Below are positions 1 through 6,334 of a stretch of 29,296 nt of DNA, in pieces. This DNA comes from a virus, in the IMG/VR virus record IMGVR_UViG_3300047440_000822, positions 1 to 29,296 of that record. One strand, given 5' to 3'. Numbering within the stretch: the first letter of the stretch is position 1; each line of letters starts with the position of its first letter. The notes beneath the pieces are model-generated. The model saw only the letters and a program-made list of their open reading frames with translations. It was not told where the DNA came from and made no database searches. Made by a program: the position numbers and the translations under genes.

Positions 1-1
1 G

Positions 2-184
2 AAGTCCTCCCGCGGCGACTCGGTCCCCGGCGCCGACGAGCACCGCGACGTGGCGCTGTGCCGCGCGATCCAGCGGCGCCGGCGCATCTCGTCCGACCAC
101 GACCACGTGTGCGGGCTCGACCGGGGGCACGGGTCGACGCACCAGTGCAACCGCTGCCGGCCCGGGAAGCGGCACCGGTGGTGA
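2..184 (+). CDS. C-terminal fragment of an unknown Cys/His-rich protein
   Basis: The gene runs in from the left edge and stops at TGA 182-184, leaving 60 codons. The visible tail is basic and ends in a region with the pattern C-G-L-D-x-G-H...H-Q-C-x-x-C followed by RPGKRHRW, which looks like a small zinc-binding knuckle. The downstream GTG start overlaps the stop (GTGA), as is usual in this genome. Codon third positions are nearly all G or C in this frame, which supports it as coding. The family is not recognised and the N-terminus is missing, so no function is proposed. Confidence 0.5.
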   Translation, partial: KSSRGDSVPGADEHRDVALCRAIQRRRRISSDHDHVCGLDRGHGSTHQCNRCRPGKRHRW

Positions 185-276
185 TCGCGGCGCATCACCC
201 GTCCAGCGCCCTGGCGCCCCTGCGCGTTCTGGTCTTGCTGTTGATTGTCTGGCTGATTGTAAGGCGGAGGAGATAG
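181..276 (+). CDS. Tiny single-pass membrane peptide
   Basis: The 31-codon frame starts at GTG 181, overlapping the upstream stop as GTGA; GTG 178 is an equally possible start. It encodes a short polar head, one hydrophobic segment rich in Leu, Val and Ile (about residues 15-27), and a tail of four arginines, which predicts N-out/C-in topology. A Shine-Dalgarno for the next gene (GGAGGAGA) overlaps its end. Its size is like many phage accessory membrane peptides. It could be a lysis or envelope-modifying peptide, but nothing in the sequence proves that. Confidence 0.45.
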   Translation: MIAAHHPSSALAPLRVLVLLLIVWLIVRRRR

Positions 277-277
277 C

Positions 278-859
278 ATGTACTCGCAGCGCGACGAGGA
301 GAAGGTGATCCTGGGCTACTTCGGAAATTTCGCCGGGCGGTTCCTGGAGGTCGGGGCCTACGACGGCCTCACGGCGTCGAACACGCTGGCGCTGGTCGAG
401 CGCGGCTGGTCGGGCGTGATGGTCGAGCCCGCGCCCGTCTACTTCATGAAGCTGCTCGACCGCCACGCGGCGAACCCTCGCCTCGCGCTCGTGAACGCGG
501 CGCTCGGCGCGGCGGACGAGTTCCGCCCGTTCCACTACACGGAGCGCGGCGGGATCTCGACCTTCGACGACGCCTGCCGCGACGCGTGGAAGGACGCCTG
601 CGGGGACTACCGCGACTACCTGGTCCCGGTCGTCGCGGCCGCGCGCTTCTTCGCGGCGTTCCCGGGGCCGTACGACTTCGTCTCGGTCGACGCCGAGGGC
701 CTCGACCTGGAGATCGTCCGGGCGCTGCCGCTCGCCGGCGTGCGCCTGGCCTGCGTCGAGACGGGGCGCGACGAGCCGGCGATCGCGGCGCTTCTGGCCG
801 CGGCCGGGCTCCGGAAGATCCACCAGACAGCGGAGAACGGGCTCTTCGCGCGAGATTAA
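278..859 (+). CDS. FkbM-family SAM-dependent methyltransferase
   Basis: This 193-residue protein matches the FkbM-type (Methyltransf_21) Rossmann methyltransferases. Residues 23-30 read LEVGAYDG, the glycine-rich SAM-binding loop; VMVEPAP follows at the end of the second strand (acidic residue for the ribose), and FVSVDAEGLDLEI near residue 138 is the family's characteristic D-x-E-G motif. Family members methylate hydroxyls on sugars or polyketides, so in a phage it could modify a glycan on the virion, on nucleic acid, or on the host surface. The start ATG 278 has a GGAGGAGATAGC ribosome site. A CgeB-like glycosyltransferase at the right end of the window would be a natural partner, but that link is inference. 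Confidence 0.85.
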   Translation: MYSQRDEEKVILGYFGNFAGRFLEVGAYDGLTASNTLALVERGWSGVMVEPAPVYFMKLLDRHAANPRLALVNAALGAADEFRPFHYTERGGISTFDDACRDAWKDACGDYRDYLVPVVAAARFFAAFPGPYDFVSVDAEGLDLEIVRALPLAGVRLACVETGRDEPAIAALLAAAGLRKIHQTAENGLFARD

Positions 860-865
860 AAGTTT

Positions 866-982
866 CCGGGTTCGAAGCCCGGCCGTGCGGGGGGAGCACG
901 GGAGACCGGCCGGTAGCCGGCGCGGGGGTTTGAGTCCCCCATCTCTCACGGCGGCGAAGTGATTGCACGCCCTCCGCCGCCG
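866..982 (+). other. Cluster of tRNA-arm-like hairpins in a 144-nt gene-free stretch
   Basis: Five perfect stem-loops are stacked here: 866-870/878-882 with loop TTCGAAG (matches a T-loop apart from its last base); 883-888/896-901 with a 7-nt G-rich loop; 906-910/916-920 with a 5-nt loop; 924-928/936-940 with loop TTTGAGT; and 949-956/975-982 (8 bp). After the fourth hairpin comes ATCTCTCA, reminiscent of a tRNA acceptor 3' strand plus discriminator, but I could not find a fully complementary 5' strand. GCGAGAT at 850-856 pairs with one mismatch, but the intervening D-arm is too short. No canonical tRNA can be drawn. It may be a degraded or divergent class II tRNA, a structured leader, or an mRNA processing site. 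Confidence 0.4.
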
Positions 983-1003
983 AGTTCTAAGAAGGAGAAG
1001 CTG

Positions 1004-1150
1004 ATGACGAAAAAAAGTTTCGAGCTGAAGTTCTGGCATGTGCTGGCCGCGTGGCTGATCCTGACGATCCTCCTGACGTTCGCGCTCATGCCGGTCGAGC
1101 GCGCCATCGCGCCGCACGTCAAGAAGATTCTGGAGCACTTCGAAAAATGA
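1004..1150 (+). CDS. Small membrane protein, 48 aa
   Basis: The start ATG 1004 was chosen over an upstream GTG because it has a strong ribosome site (AAGGAGAAGCTG). The product has a basic N-terminus (MTKKSFELKFW), one hydrophobic segment at about residues 12-29 (LAAWLILTILLTFAL core) and an amphipathic charged C-terminal helix. It overlaps the next gene by ATGA. It is the first gene after the hairpin cluster and heads the accessory operon. The family is not recognised. Confidence 0.65.
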   Translation: MTKKSFELKFWHVLAAWLILTILLTFALMPVERAIAPHVKKILEHFEK

Positions 1151-1359
1151 AGAAGCTCAAGAAGATCCTGGAGGCCGCGTTCGCCGGCGCGCCGTTCCCG
1201 ATCGCGAACGCGGACCTGGTCGCCGGCGCGGCGATGCTCGAGGTCCTGGCGCAGGTCGCGCGGGCGATCGCCGCGGAGACGAGTCCAGCGCCGCCGGCGT
1301 TCGACGACGCGGCGTTCTTCAGGAGCTGCGGCGTCACGCCGCCGGGGGAGGAAAGATGA
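1147..1359 (+). CDS. Unknown 70-aa protein
   Basis: It starts at ATG 1147 in an ATGA overlap with the membrane peptide before it and ends in an ATGA overlap with the next gene, so translation is probably coupled. The N-terminus is a basic amphipathic helix (MKKLKKILEAAF), followed by an Ala-rich helical stretch and a short tail with one Cys. No family is recognised. Confidence 0.6.
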   Translation: MKKLKKILEAAFAGAPFPIANADLVAGAAMLEVLAQVARAIAAETSPAPPAFDDAAFFRSCGVTPPGEER

Positions 1360-1754
1360 CCACGGTCTACGTCCTGACGAGAAGCCCGAACATCCTGCGC
1401 GTCTACCTGCGGCTGGACGACGCGCAGAGGTTCTTTCCCGGGAGGTGGGAGCCGGAGCACAACGGTCCGATCCGGGCCCCTGAGGTGTGGCGCCTCGGCG
1501 ATGCGTCCATCCGCGCGCTTCCCCTGCTCTTGGATGATCCGCGTTCCGGCGAGCTCGTGCGGGTCATCCGCGTCGACAATTTCGACCGCGGCGGGGAGCA
1601 GCCCGGGTGCGACGACCAGCTGGTCGCCACCGTGCGCGGGCCCGCGATCGCGGCGCAGGTCGCCGCGCTGCTGAACGAGGGCGCCAGCGTCTCCGCGCCC
1701 TACCTTTACAAGGCCGTGGACCGGGACTACAAGCTGCGGAGGTTCGAGCCGTGA
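1356..1754 (+). CDS. Unknown conserved-looking 132-aa protein
   Basis: A soluble alpha/beta-looking product that begins MTTVYVLTRSPNILRVY. It contains an acidic segment RVIRVDNFDRGG and a GCDDQLVATVRG strand, and ends in basic YKLRRFEP. It is linked to both neighbours by 4-nt overlaps (ATGA upstream, GTGA downstream). No catalytic motif is visible and I do not recognise the family. Confidence 0.65.
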   Translation: MTTVYVLTRSPNILRVYLRLDDAQRFFPGRWEPEHNGPIRAPEVWRLGDASIRALPLLLDDPRSGELVRVIRVDNFDRGGEQPGCDDQLVATVRGPAIAAQVAALLNEGASVSAPYLYKAVDRDYKLRRFEP

Positions 1755-2257
1755 TCCTCCCCGTCACCGATACCGGGATCCGCCCCGCCGGCCGGCCCGA
1801 CCGGTGCTTCTACTGCCAGGTGCCCGCGGAGGCCGGGAAACCGACCGACCACAAGGCCGATTGCGTCTGCCGCGGCCGCACCGTGGCGGTCGAGCTCAAG
1901 ACCTGGCTCGTGGTCGAGGTGCCCGCGGCCTGGGACGAGGAGCAGATCCGGTTTCATCTCAACGACTCGAGCCACTGCGCCGGGAACGAGATCGGGCAGC
2001 TCGCCGAGGAGGAGAACCGCGTCGAAGGCGAGTGCTGCAGCTGCTTCCGCACCGAGATGAAGTTCCTGCGCGAGGCCACGGCGGACGACCAGGCGCGGAC
2101 GCGGTGGAAGAGCCCGGACGACGAGGAGACGGAGCGCCGCGCGAGGGCCGAGGAGCTCGTGGAGAAGTACAGCCGGGAGATGTTCACCGGCGGCGCCGGC
2201 GAGGGCACGAGGCTTTCGCTGGCCCGGTTCGCGCGCTGGCTGGACGGGAGGGTCTGA
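1751..2257 (+). CDS. Cys-rich putative zinc-binding phage protein
   Basis: This 168-residue protein starts at GTG 1751 (GTGA overlap). It carries a CFYC knuckle at residues 19-22, then HKADCVC near 34-40, a conserved-looking strand VAVELKTWLVVEVP, the block FHLNDSSHCAGN and a further C-C-x-C cluster near residue 95. The layout of knuckle, DCVC, then a 'W-D...I-x-F-H-x-N-[DE]-S-S-x-C' block resembles a hypothetical family I associate with small accessory operons of tailed phages. A structural zinc site is likely. No enzyme motif is seen and function is unknown. Confidence 0.75.
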   Translation: MILPVTDTGIRPAGRPDRCFYCQVPAEAGKPTDHKADCVCRGRTVAVELKTWLVVEVPAAWDEEQIRFHLNDSSHCAGNEIGQLAEEENRVEGECCSCFRTEMKFLREATADDQARTRWKSPDDEETERRARAEELVEKYSREMFTGGAGEGTRLSLARFARWLDGRV

Positions 2258-2421
2258 TGGCGATCGACGACATCCCGGAGGACCGCTGCGGGGACCCGTG
2301 CCCGGCGGACCACGCCTGCCCGGGGTGCGCGCCGTATTGGCGCCGCATGGTCGACGAAGGCCTATGGGACCCGGACAAGTCGGAGTGGACGGAGAAGGCG
2401 ATCAGGGAGGCGACCAAGTGA
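2257..2421 (+). CDS. Small Cys-rich protein, 54 aa
   Basis: It starts at ATG 2257 sharing one base with the upstream stop (TGATG). The first half contains DRCGDPCPADHACPGCAPYW, four cysteines plus a histidine in 15 residues, compatible with a zinc ribbon or knuckle; the second half is a charged helix. It ends in a GTGA overlap with the next gene. The family is not recognised. Confidence 0.65.
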   Translation: MAIDDIPEDRCGDPCPADHACPGCAPYWRRMVDEGLWDPDKSEWTEKAIREATK

Positions 2422-2735
2422 CGGACGACGATCAGGGTTGGCAGCCCGCGCGGTTTCCGACGGTGGCGGAGTACCTGCGCCGCCACCCGAACATCACAGA
2501 GGCAGACCTCCAGCCCTGGCGGCGGGGCGCCTCGGGCCTGACCGTGCGCGTGCGCCCGCTGCCGCCCGGCCGGATCCGCGCCTTCGCCGCGCTGCACCGG
2601 CTGGCGGGCGGCTGCGGAGCGGCCGTGTTCCTGCAGGTCCACCCGGAGGACGCGGCGGGCATCATGGCCGGGTTCCCGGAGGCCGCGCGGGCCGAAAGCT
2701 GCGCGATCTGCGAGCACGACGCGCTGACGGACTAG
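2418..2735 (+). CDS. Unknown 105-aa protein
   Basis: It starts at GTG 2418 in a GTGA overlap. The N-terminal part (ARFPTVAEYLRRHPNITEADL) looks helical, followed by a strand TVRVRPLPPGRIRAF and a C-terminal CAICEHD segment. No family is recognised. It is separated by 12 nt, containing AGGAGGAAAAC, from the next gene. Confidence 0.6.
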   Translation: MTDDDQGWQPARFPTVAEYLRRHPNITEADLQPWRRGASGLTVRVRPLPPGRIRAFAALHRLAGGCGAAVFLQVHPEDAAGIMAGFPEAARAESCAICEHDALTD

Positions 2736-2747
2736 GAGGAGGAAAAC

Positions 2748-3086
2748 ATGATCGTGGACAAGACGTTCCTGGGCTTCACCGACACGGCGTACAACTGGAC
2801 CGCGTTCTGCCTGCTCGCCGCGTTCTGCCTGCTGGCGGTCCTGAGCTGGGCCGTCAGGCTCGCGCGGAGAATGAAGAAGGCCGCGCCGGACGATCCGATC
2901 GCCCCGGAAAAGAAGAAGATCGTCACCGTCACGCTGTTCACTCCCGTGAACGAGATCCGCGCGTTCCCGCACGTCGACGATGACACGGTCCTGGCGGACG
3001 ACGACGGCTCGGTCAACTTCACGACCGCGGACGGGCGCGAGGTCTGGTCGACACTGCCGTACCTGATCGAGGAGGAGAGGCCATGA
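2748..3086 (+). CDS. Membrane-anchored 112-aa protein
   Basis: ATG 2748 follows a very strong ribosome site (AGGAGGAAAAC). A hydrophobic segment (FCLLAAFCLLAVLSWAV, about residues 20-36) is followed by a basic stop-transfer patch (RLARRMKKA) and a soluble cytoplasmic domain of about 65 residues with VTVTLFTPVNEI and an acidic VDDDTVLADDDGS loop. This predicts a single-pass protein. No family is recognised. Confidence 0.65.
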   Translation: MIVDKTFLGFTDTAYNWTAFCLLAAFCLLAVLSWAVRLARRMKKAAPDDPIAPEKKKIVTVTLFTPVNEIRAFPHVDDDTVLADDDGSVNFTTADGREVWSTLPYLIEEERP

Positions 3087-3328
3087 AGCTGATGTTCAAG
3101 CTGTTGAAGCGGAACCACGAGGCCGCGGCGAGGAAGCTGGCGCGGTGGGTCGCGCGCGATCTTCCGGTCGGCACGCCGGTGATCTTCAAGAACCGCGGCG
3201 GCCGGACCCCGTGCGTCATCCACGCCGCGCCCCGCTGGTGGTCGGCCCCGTCGCGCCTTACGGTGAAGACCGACCGGCGCGGCACCGTGCTCAGCGCGGA
3301 GTACGAAGACCTGGAGAAGAGACGATGA
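3083..3328 (+). CDS. Basic 81-aa unknown protein
   Basis: It starts at ATG 3083 in an ATGA overlap and ends in another at 3325. The product is strongly basic, with an N-terminal amphipathic helix (MKLMFKLLKRNHEAAARK), then strands VGTPVIFKNRGG and RLTVKTDRRGTVLSAEY that resemble a small beta-barrel such as an SH3-like fold. Nucleic-acid binding is possible from charge alone. The family is not recognised. Confidence 0.55.
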   Translation: MKLMFKLLKRNHEAAARKLARWVARDLPVGTPVIFKNRGGRTPCVIHAAPRWWSAPSRLTVKTDRRGTVLSAEYEDLEKRR

Positions 3329-4014
3329 GCGAGACCTACAAGGACCTCGAGACGCGACTCCGCGGCCGCAGCCTCGTCACGGCGGACCCGAAGATCCGCG
3401 CTGCGATCGACGAGATCGCCGACGAACTGCGCGCGTGCCGCAGGTCGGTATTCGCGCCGCGCTACTCGCAAACGGACCTCGACGCCGCGATGTCGAAGGC
3501 CGCGTCGAGCGGCGCCTACCAGATGCGCGCGACGCTTGCGAGGCTGAAGTGCGCCGGTTGCCGCGAGGGAGACGTCCCCCGTCAGGTTAAGGACGAAAAA
3601 CATCCCACCTGGGCGAAGATTCTTTGGCACTACGCAGAAACCGACCGCGCCGCGATGTGCCCGGCGCGCGACATTCTCGAGACCCTGCTCTCCGACGTTG
3701 ACTCCGGGCTCGACCAGCCGCTCTCCGCCGCGGTCGAGGGCCAACAGCTCGTGATCCGCGTCGGCGCCGCGACCCTCGCCTTCGCGTTCGAGCACTCCGA
3801 TGACGCGATGAACCTCTTCGGCCCGGGAGCCGACGGCCGCCGCAGGTACCGCGTCGCCGACAAGCTGAAGTTCGCGCGCGCCGTCGTCGATGCGATGAAC
3901 GACGAGACCGCGGGCGGCGACACGTTCCTGCAGGCGTTCGTCGAGCAGCAGTTCCGCTCGGCCGCCGAGGACGGGAACGGCGGGACGGAGCAAATTCTAA
4001 GGACGAAACTGTGA
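3325..4014 (+). CDS. Unknown 229-aa protein with a Cys knuckle
   Basis: It starts at ATG 3325 (ATGA overlap). The N-terminal half is helical (DPKIRAAIDEIADELRACRRS). A central CAGC...H...H...C segment (about residues 76-111) could bind zinc, and the C-terminal half is helical with AVVDAMNDETAGGDTF. It overlaps the next gene by GTGA. No family is recognised. Confidence 0.65.
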   Translation: MSETYKDLETRLRGRSLVTADPKIRAAIDEIADELRACRRSVFAPRYSQTDLDAAMSKAASSGAYQMRATLARLKCAGCREGDVPRQVKDEKHPTWAKILWHYAETDRAAMCPARDILETLLSDVDSGLDQPLSAAVEGQQLVIRVGAATLAFAFEHSDDAMNLFGPGADGRRRYRVADKLKFARAVVDAMNDETAGGDTFLQAFVEQQFRSAAEDGNGGTEQILRTKL

Positions 4015-4337
4015 GCGTCGTCACCAACCTGATCTTCGCGCACCACCACGAGGACGAAAGGCTGATCACGCAGGTCCACGGCTGGTTCGAGAAGCACGCC
4101 TACACCGAAGGCGCGAGGCTGATCGACGTCAACGAGGCGCCGCTGAGGTCCTGGCGCGCCTTCGAGCAGCCGACGCTGGTGGGGGCTTTCAACCACCTCG
4201 ATCTCGGGAATTTTTTCCTGTTCGTCATCTCGCTGCCGTGGGCCGAGCCGGAGAACGTGCAGATCATCGTGAAAGAGGAAGACGACTCGCGCTACCGGAT
4301 CCTGACGCTGGTCGACGAGGAGGACAAGAATGCTTAA
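4011..4337 (+). CDS. Conserved phage hypothetical protein, 108 aa
   Basis: It starts at GTG 4011 (GTGA overlap). The pattern of an N-terminal acidic/basic helix (HEDERLITQVHGWFE), a central GAFNHLDLGNFFLFVISLPW and the strand VQIIVKEEDDSRYRIL resembles small hypothetical proteins I have seen in many tailed phages, where a similar 'AFN-LDL...PW-P--VQ---KE' signature occurs. Function is unknown. It overlaps the next gene by 8 nt; that gene's ribosome site (GAGGAGGA) lies inside this one. Confidence 0.65.
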   Translation: MSVVTNLIFAHHHEDERLITQVHGWFEKHAYTEGARLIDVNEAPLRSWRAFEQPTLVGAFNHLDLGNFFLFVISLPWAEPENVQIIVKEEDDSRYRILTLVDEEDKNA

Positions 4338-4572
4338 GTGGCTTAAGGTCCTATTCAGGCCGAGGGCGCGGACGCTGCGCGAGCTCGGCTACCCGTCGCA
4401 CGAGGAGCTCGCGTCGGTCGGGCTGACCGGCGCGCAGTTCTTTCGGCGCTACGTCCAGCCGTACGAGCCGCGGGGCGATCGGAGCCCGGAGGACATGGCG
4501 CGGATCATCCTCGGCCGGTTCCACCAGGACCATCCGAAGCTGGCGCCGACGAATTGGAGCATGAGGCCATGA
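4330..4572 (+). CDS. Unknown 80-aa protein
   Basis: ATG 4330 follows GAGGAGGACAAG inside the preceding gene. The product is basic at the N-terminus (MLKWLKVLFRPRARTLREL) and contains RSPEDMARIILGRFHQDHP, a helical segment. It is coupled to the SLOG-like gene by ATGA. No family is recognised. Confidence 0.6.
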   Translation: MLKWLKVLFRPRARTLRELGYPSHEELASVGLTGAQFFRRYVQPYEPRGDRSPEDMARIILGRFHQDHPKLAPTNWSMRP

Positions 4573-4994
4573 AGAACTCGATCGGCTTCACCGGGACGCA
4601 GCGCGGCCTGACCGCGGCGCAGAAGGACCGCCTCCGCGCGCGGCTCGAGGTCAGGCGCGCCCAGGGATTCACCCGGCTCCACGCGGGCGACTGCGTCGGC
4701 GCCGACTGGCAGGCCGCGACGATCGCGAACCTGCTCCACTACGACGTGATCTCGCACCCGCCGTCGATCCCCGACAAGCGGGCGTTCTTCGACTGCTATG
4801 CCGAGGAGCGACCCGAGAAGCCCTACCTCGAGCGCAACCGCAACATCGTGCGGGAGTCCGCCGAGCTGATCGCCTGCCCCAAGGAGCGCCGCGAGGTCCT
4901 GCGGTCGGGCACCTGGGCCACGGTGCGATTCGCGCGGAGAACGAAGAAGCCCGTCACGGTCTTCTACCCGGACGGGTCCACGGAGGCCATGTGA
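4569..4994 (+). CDS. SLOG/DprA-like nucleotide-binding protein
   Basis: This 141-residue protein has the signature of SLOG-superfamily (SMF/DprA-LOG, DUF2493-like) Rossmann proteins: an opening strand GFTGTQRGLTAAQ, then HAGDCVGADWQAATIA (glycine-rich nucleotide loop), a C-terminal RNRNIVRESAELIACP block, and SGTWATVRFARRTKKPVTVF, which in the family closes the fold with a G-T/S-G-T helix and strand. Such proteins bind nucleotides or nucleotide-derived ligands; some act as sensors in bacterial conflict systems. ATG 4569 was preferred over an upstream in-frame ATG at 4554 because it sits in the usual ATGA overlap. Substrate and role in this phage are unknown. Confidence 0.75.
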   Translation: MKNSIGFTGTQRGLTAAQKDRLRARLEVRRAQGFTRLHAGDCVGADWQAATIANLLHYDVISHPPSIPDKRAFFDCYAEERPEKPYLERNRNIVRESAELIACPKERREVLRSGTWATVRFARRTKKPVTVFYPDGSTEAM

Positions 4995-5467
4995 CGAAGC
5001 CGACCGTGCGTGAGGTACTGAACTGCAAGCTTTGCCGCGAGATGCCCGTACCCAGCGGGACCGCGCGGCGCTGCGCGTTCGACGGCGCCGGCGAGTTCGA
5101 CCCTGACAATTGGAGCTGCGAGACGCTCTCTGCTTTGCGCCAGGCCGCAGGCGAAAGCTGGGAGCTGAAGCGCGACGACCCGAAGAGCTTCTTCCTCCGG
5201 TACGACGACACCAGCTACGCGGCGCTCATCGTCAATGAGCACCCGCAGGACGTGGTGATGCACGGCGCCGGCAAAAGCCGGTATGGCCCGTGGCGCGGCG
5301 GGGGAATGATCGCCATGATCTGGTACAAGCACCGCGGCACCGTCGACATCTGCATCCGCGTTGACCCGCGCAACGGCGGGATGTACCCGGACGCCGCAAG
5401 GCCGTTGACGCTGATCGAGGCCGAGGCCGCGATCGAGAACCTCAAACTCGTTGGGAGAATCAAATGA
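4991..5467 (+). CDS. Unknown 158-aa protein
   Basis: It starts at GTG 4991 (GTGA overlap). The N-terminus has CKLCREMP and two further cysteines (about residues 28 and 43), a possible zinc site. The rest alternates strands and loops (SFFLRYDDTSYAALIV, GMIAMIWYKHRGTVDICI) ending in a helix. No family is recognised. It ends in an ATGA overlap. Confidence 0.6.
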   Translation: MTKPTVREVLNCKLCREMPVPSGTARRCAFDGAGEFDPDNWSCETLSALRQAAGESWELKRDDPKSFFLRYDDTSYAALIVNEHPQDVVMHGAGKSRYGPWRGGGMIAMIWYKHRGTVDICIRVDPRNGGMYPDAARPLTLIEAEAAIENLKLVGRIK

Positions 5468-5673
5468 TCGACGACGAAATGATCGCCTGGATCGACCAGG
5501 CCAGCTACGAGCAGCTGCTGCGGCGGTGGCGCGAGGCCACGGCCGGCGACCCGTTCTTCCGCGGCGCCATCGGCGCGCGCTTCCAGGCCGCGATGAGGGC
5601 CCGGCGCGCCGAGGCCGGCGAGGCCGGGCACGTCCGCGCCAGCAAGGCGATCGGATGGGGAGGAACGTCATGA
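5464..5673 (+). CDS. Small helical protein, 69 aa
   Basis: It starts at ATG 5464 in an ATGA overlap. The sequence MIDDEMIAWIDQASYEQLL and the following RRWREATAGDPFFRG pattern suggest a small helical bundle; similar short 'I-x-x-M-x-Y-x-x-L-L-x-x-W-R' proteins occur in phage accessory operons. The function is unknown. It is coupled to the membrane peptide at 5670. Confidence 0.55.
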   Translation: MIDDEMIAWIDQASYEQLLRRWREATAGDPFFRGAIGARFQAAMRARRAEAGEAGHVRASKAIGWGGTS

Positions 5674-5858
5674 TCACCGTAAAATACCTGCTGTGGGCCG
5701 CCGCGATCGCCGCGTGGGTCATCATCTGCGTTCTCGGAAACATCGAGGAGGACCGCGAGGACAAACGCGTCGGAAAACGAATGGCCGAGCTCGTCGCCGA
5801 GGGGAGATCCGACGAGGCGATGCTGCTGTTCAGGGTCAGAACGGGGATCTGGAAATGA
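5670..5858 (+). CDS. Small membrane protein, 62 aa
   Basis: It starts at ATG 5670 (ATGA overlap; GGGGAGGAACGTC ribosome site). A single hydrophobic helix (residues 6-24, YLLWAAAIAAWVIICVLG) is followed by a charged cytoplasmic helix (EEDREDKRVGKRMAELV). No family is recognised. Confidence 0.55.
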   Translation: MITVKYLLWAAAIAAWVIICVLGNIEEDREDKRVGKRMAELVAEGRSDEAMLLFRVRTGIWK

Positions 5859-5887
5859 CGACGCGAAGCTGAGCGAAGGAGCCGAGC

Positions 5888-6334
5888 ATGATCAAAACGA
5901 TGAAGAGAAACTGGTTCCTGTACGCCGGGATGGCGCTGTTCGTCGCGGCCTCCGTGCTGAAGGCCGTCGCGACGCCGCCGGACCCCGCGTCCCAGCGGAA
6001 GACCCCGGCGGCCGAGGCGCGGCCCTGCCCCGCCGGGGAGCGCCTGACCGTGACGCCCGCCGGCGCCGCGCGCTGCGCCGCCGCGCCCGAACGCGTCCCG
6101 CCCTTCTTCGTCAAGGACGCGTGGGACCCGGCGCGTCCCGACCTGGCCAGGATGTTCCCTCCGCTGACGGTCACGTGCGCGCCGCCGCTCGCGCCCTTCG
6201 CCGTCACGGTCCCCGGCGCCGCCGGGCACTGGGAGACCTGCGCGAGGAACCGGCTCGGCGCGCTCACGAGCCTCGCCCCCACGTCCTGGACGAAGCGGGA
6301 GTGGGACGACGCGCGGGGGGAGGGGAGAAAATGA
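5888..6334 (+). CDS. Putative exported or membrane-anchored Cys-containing protein
   Basis: ATG 5888 follows GAAGGAGCCGAGC. A basic N-terminus (MIKTMKRN) and hydrophobic stretch (residues 9-29) form a signal anchor, followed by a Pro/Ala-rich domain with four cysteines in the exported part (CPAGE, RCAAA, TCAPP, TCARN), compatible with disulfides in the periplasm. No family is recognised. An envelope-acting accessory protein is an inference from topology only. Confidence 0.55.
   Translation: MIKTMKRNWFLYAGMALFVAASVLKAVATPPDPASQRKTPAAEARPCPAGERLTVTPAGAARCAAAPERVPPFFVKDAWDPARPDLARMFPPLTVTCAPPLAPFAVTVPGAAGHWETCARNRLGALTSLAPTSWTKREWDDARGEGRK

Noticed and set aside
58-180. Longer version of the first membrane peptide starting at 58
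   Set aside because: This stretch is already coding in another frame (the Cys/His-rich fragment), and the extra residues are Arg/Pro/Ala low complexity.
850-948. A class II tRNA (Ser-like anticodon CGA in TTCGAAG)
   Set aside because: The anticodon-like arm and T-like arm are present, but there is no D-arm, the acceptor pairing has a mismatch, and the would-be variable region is far too long.
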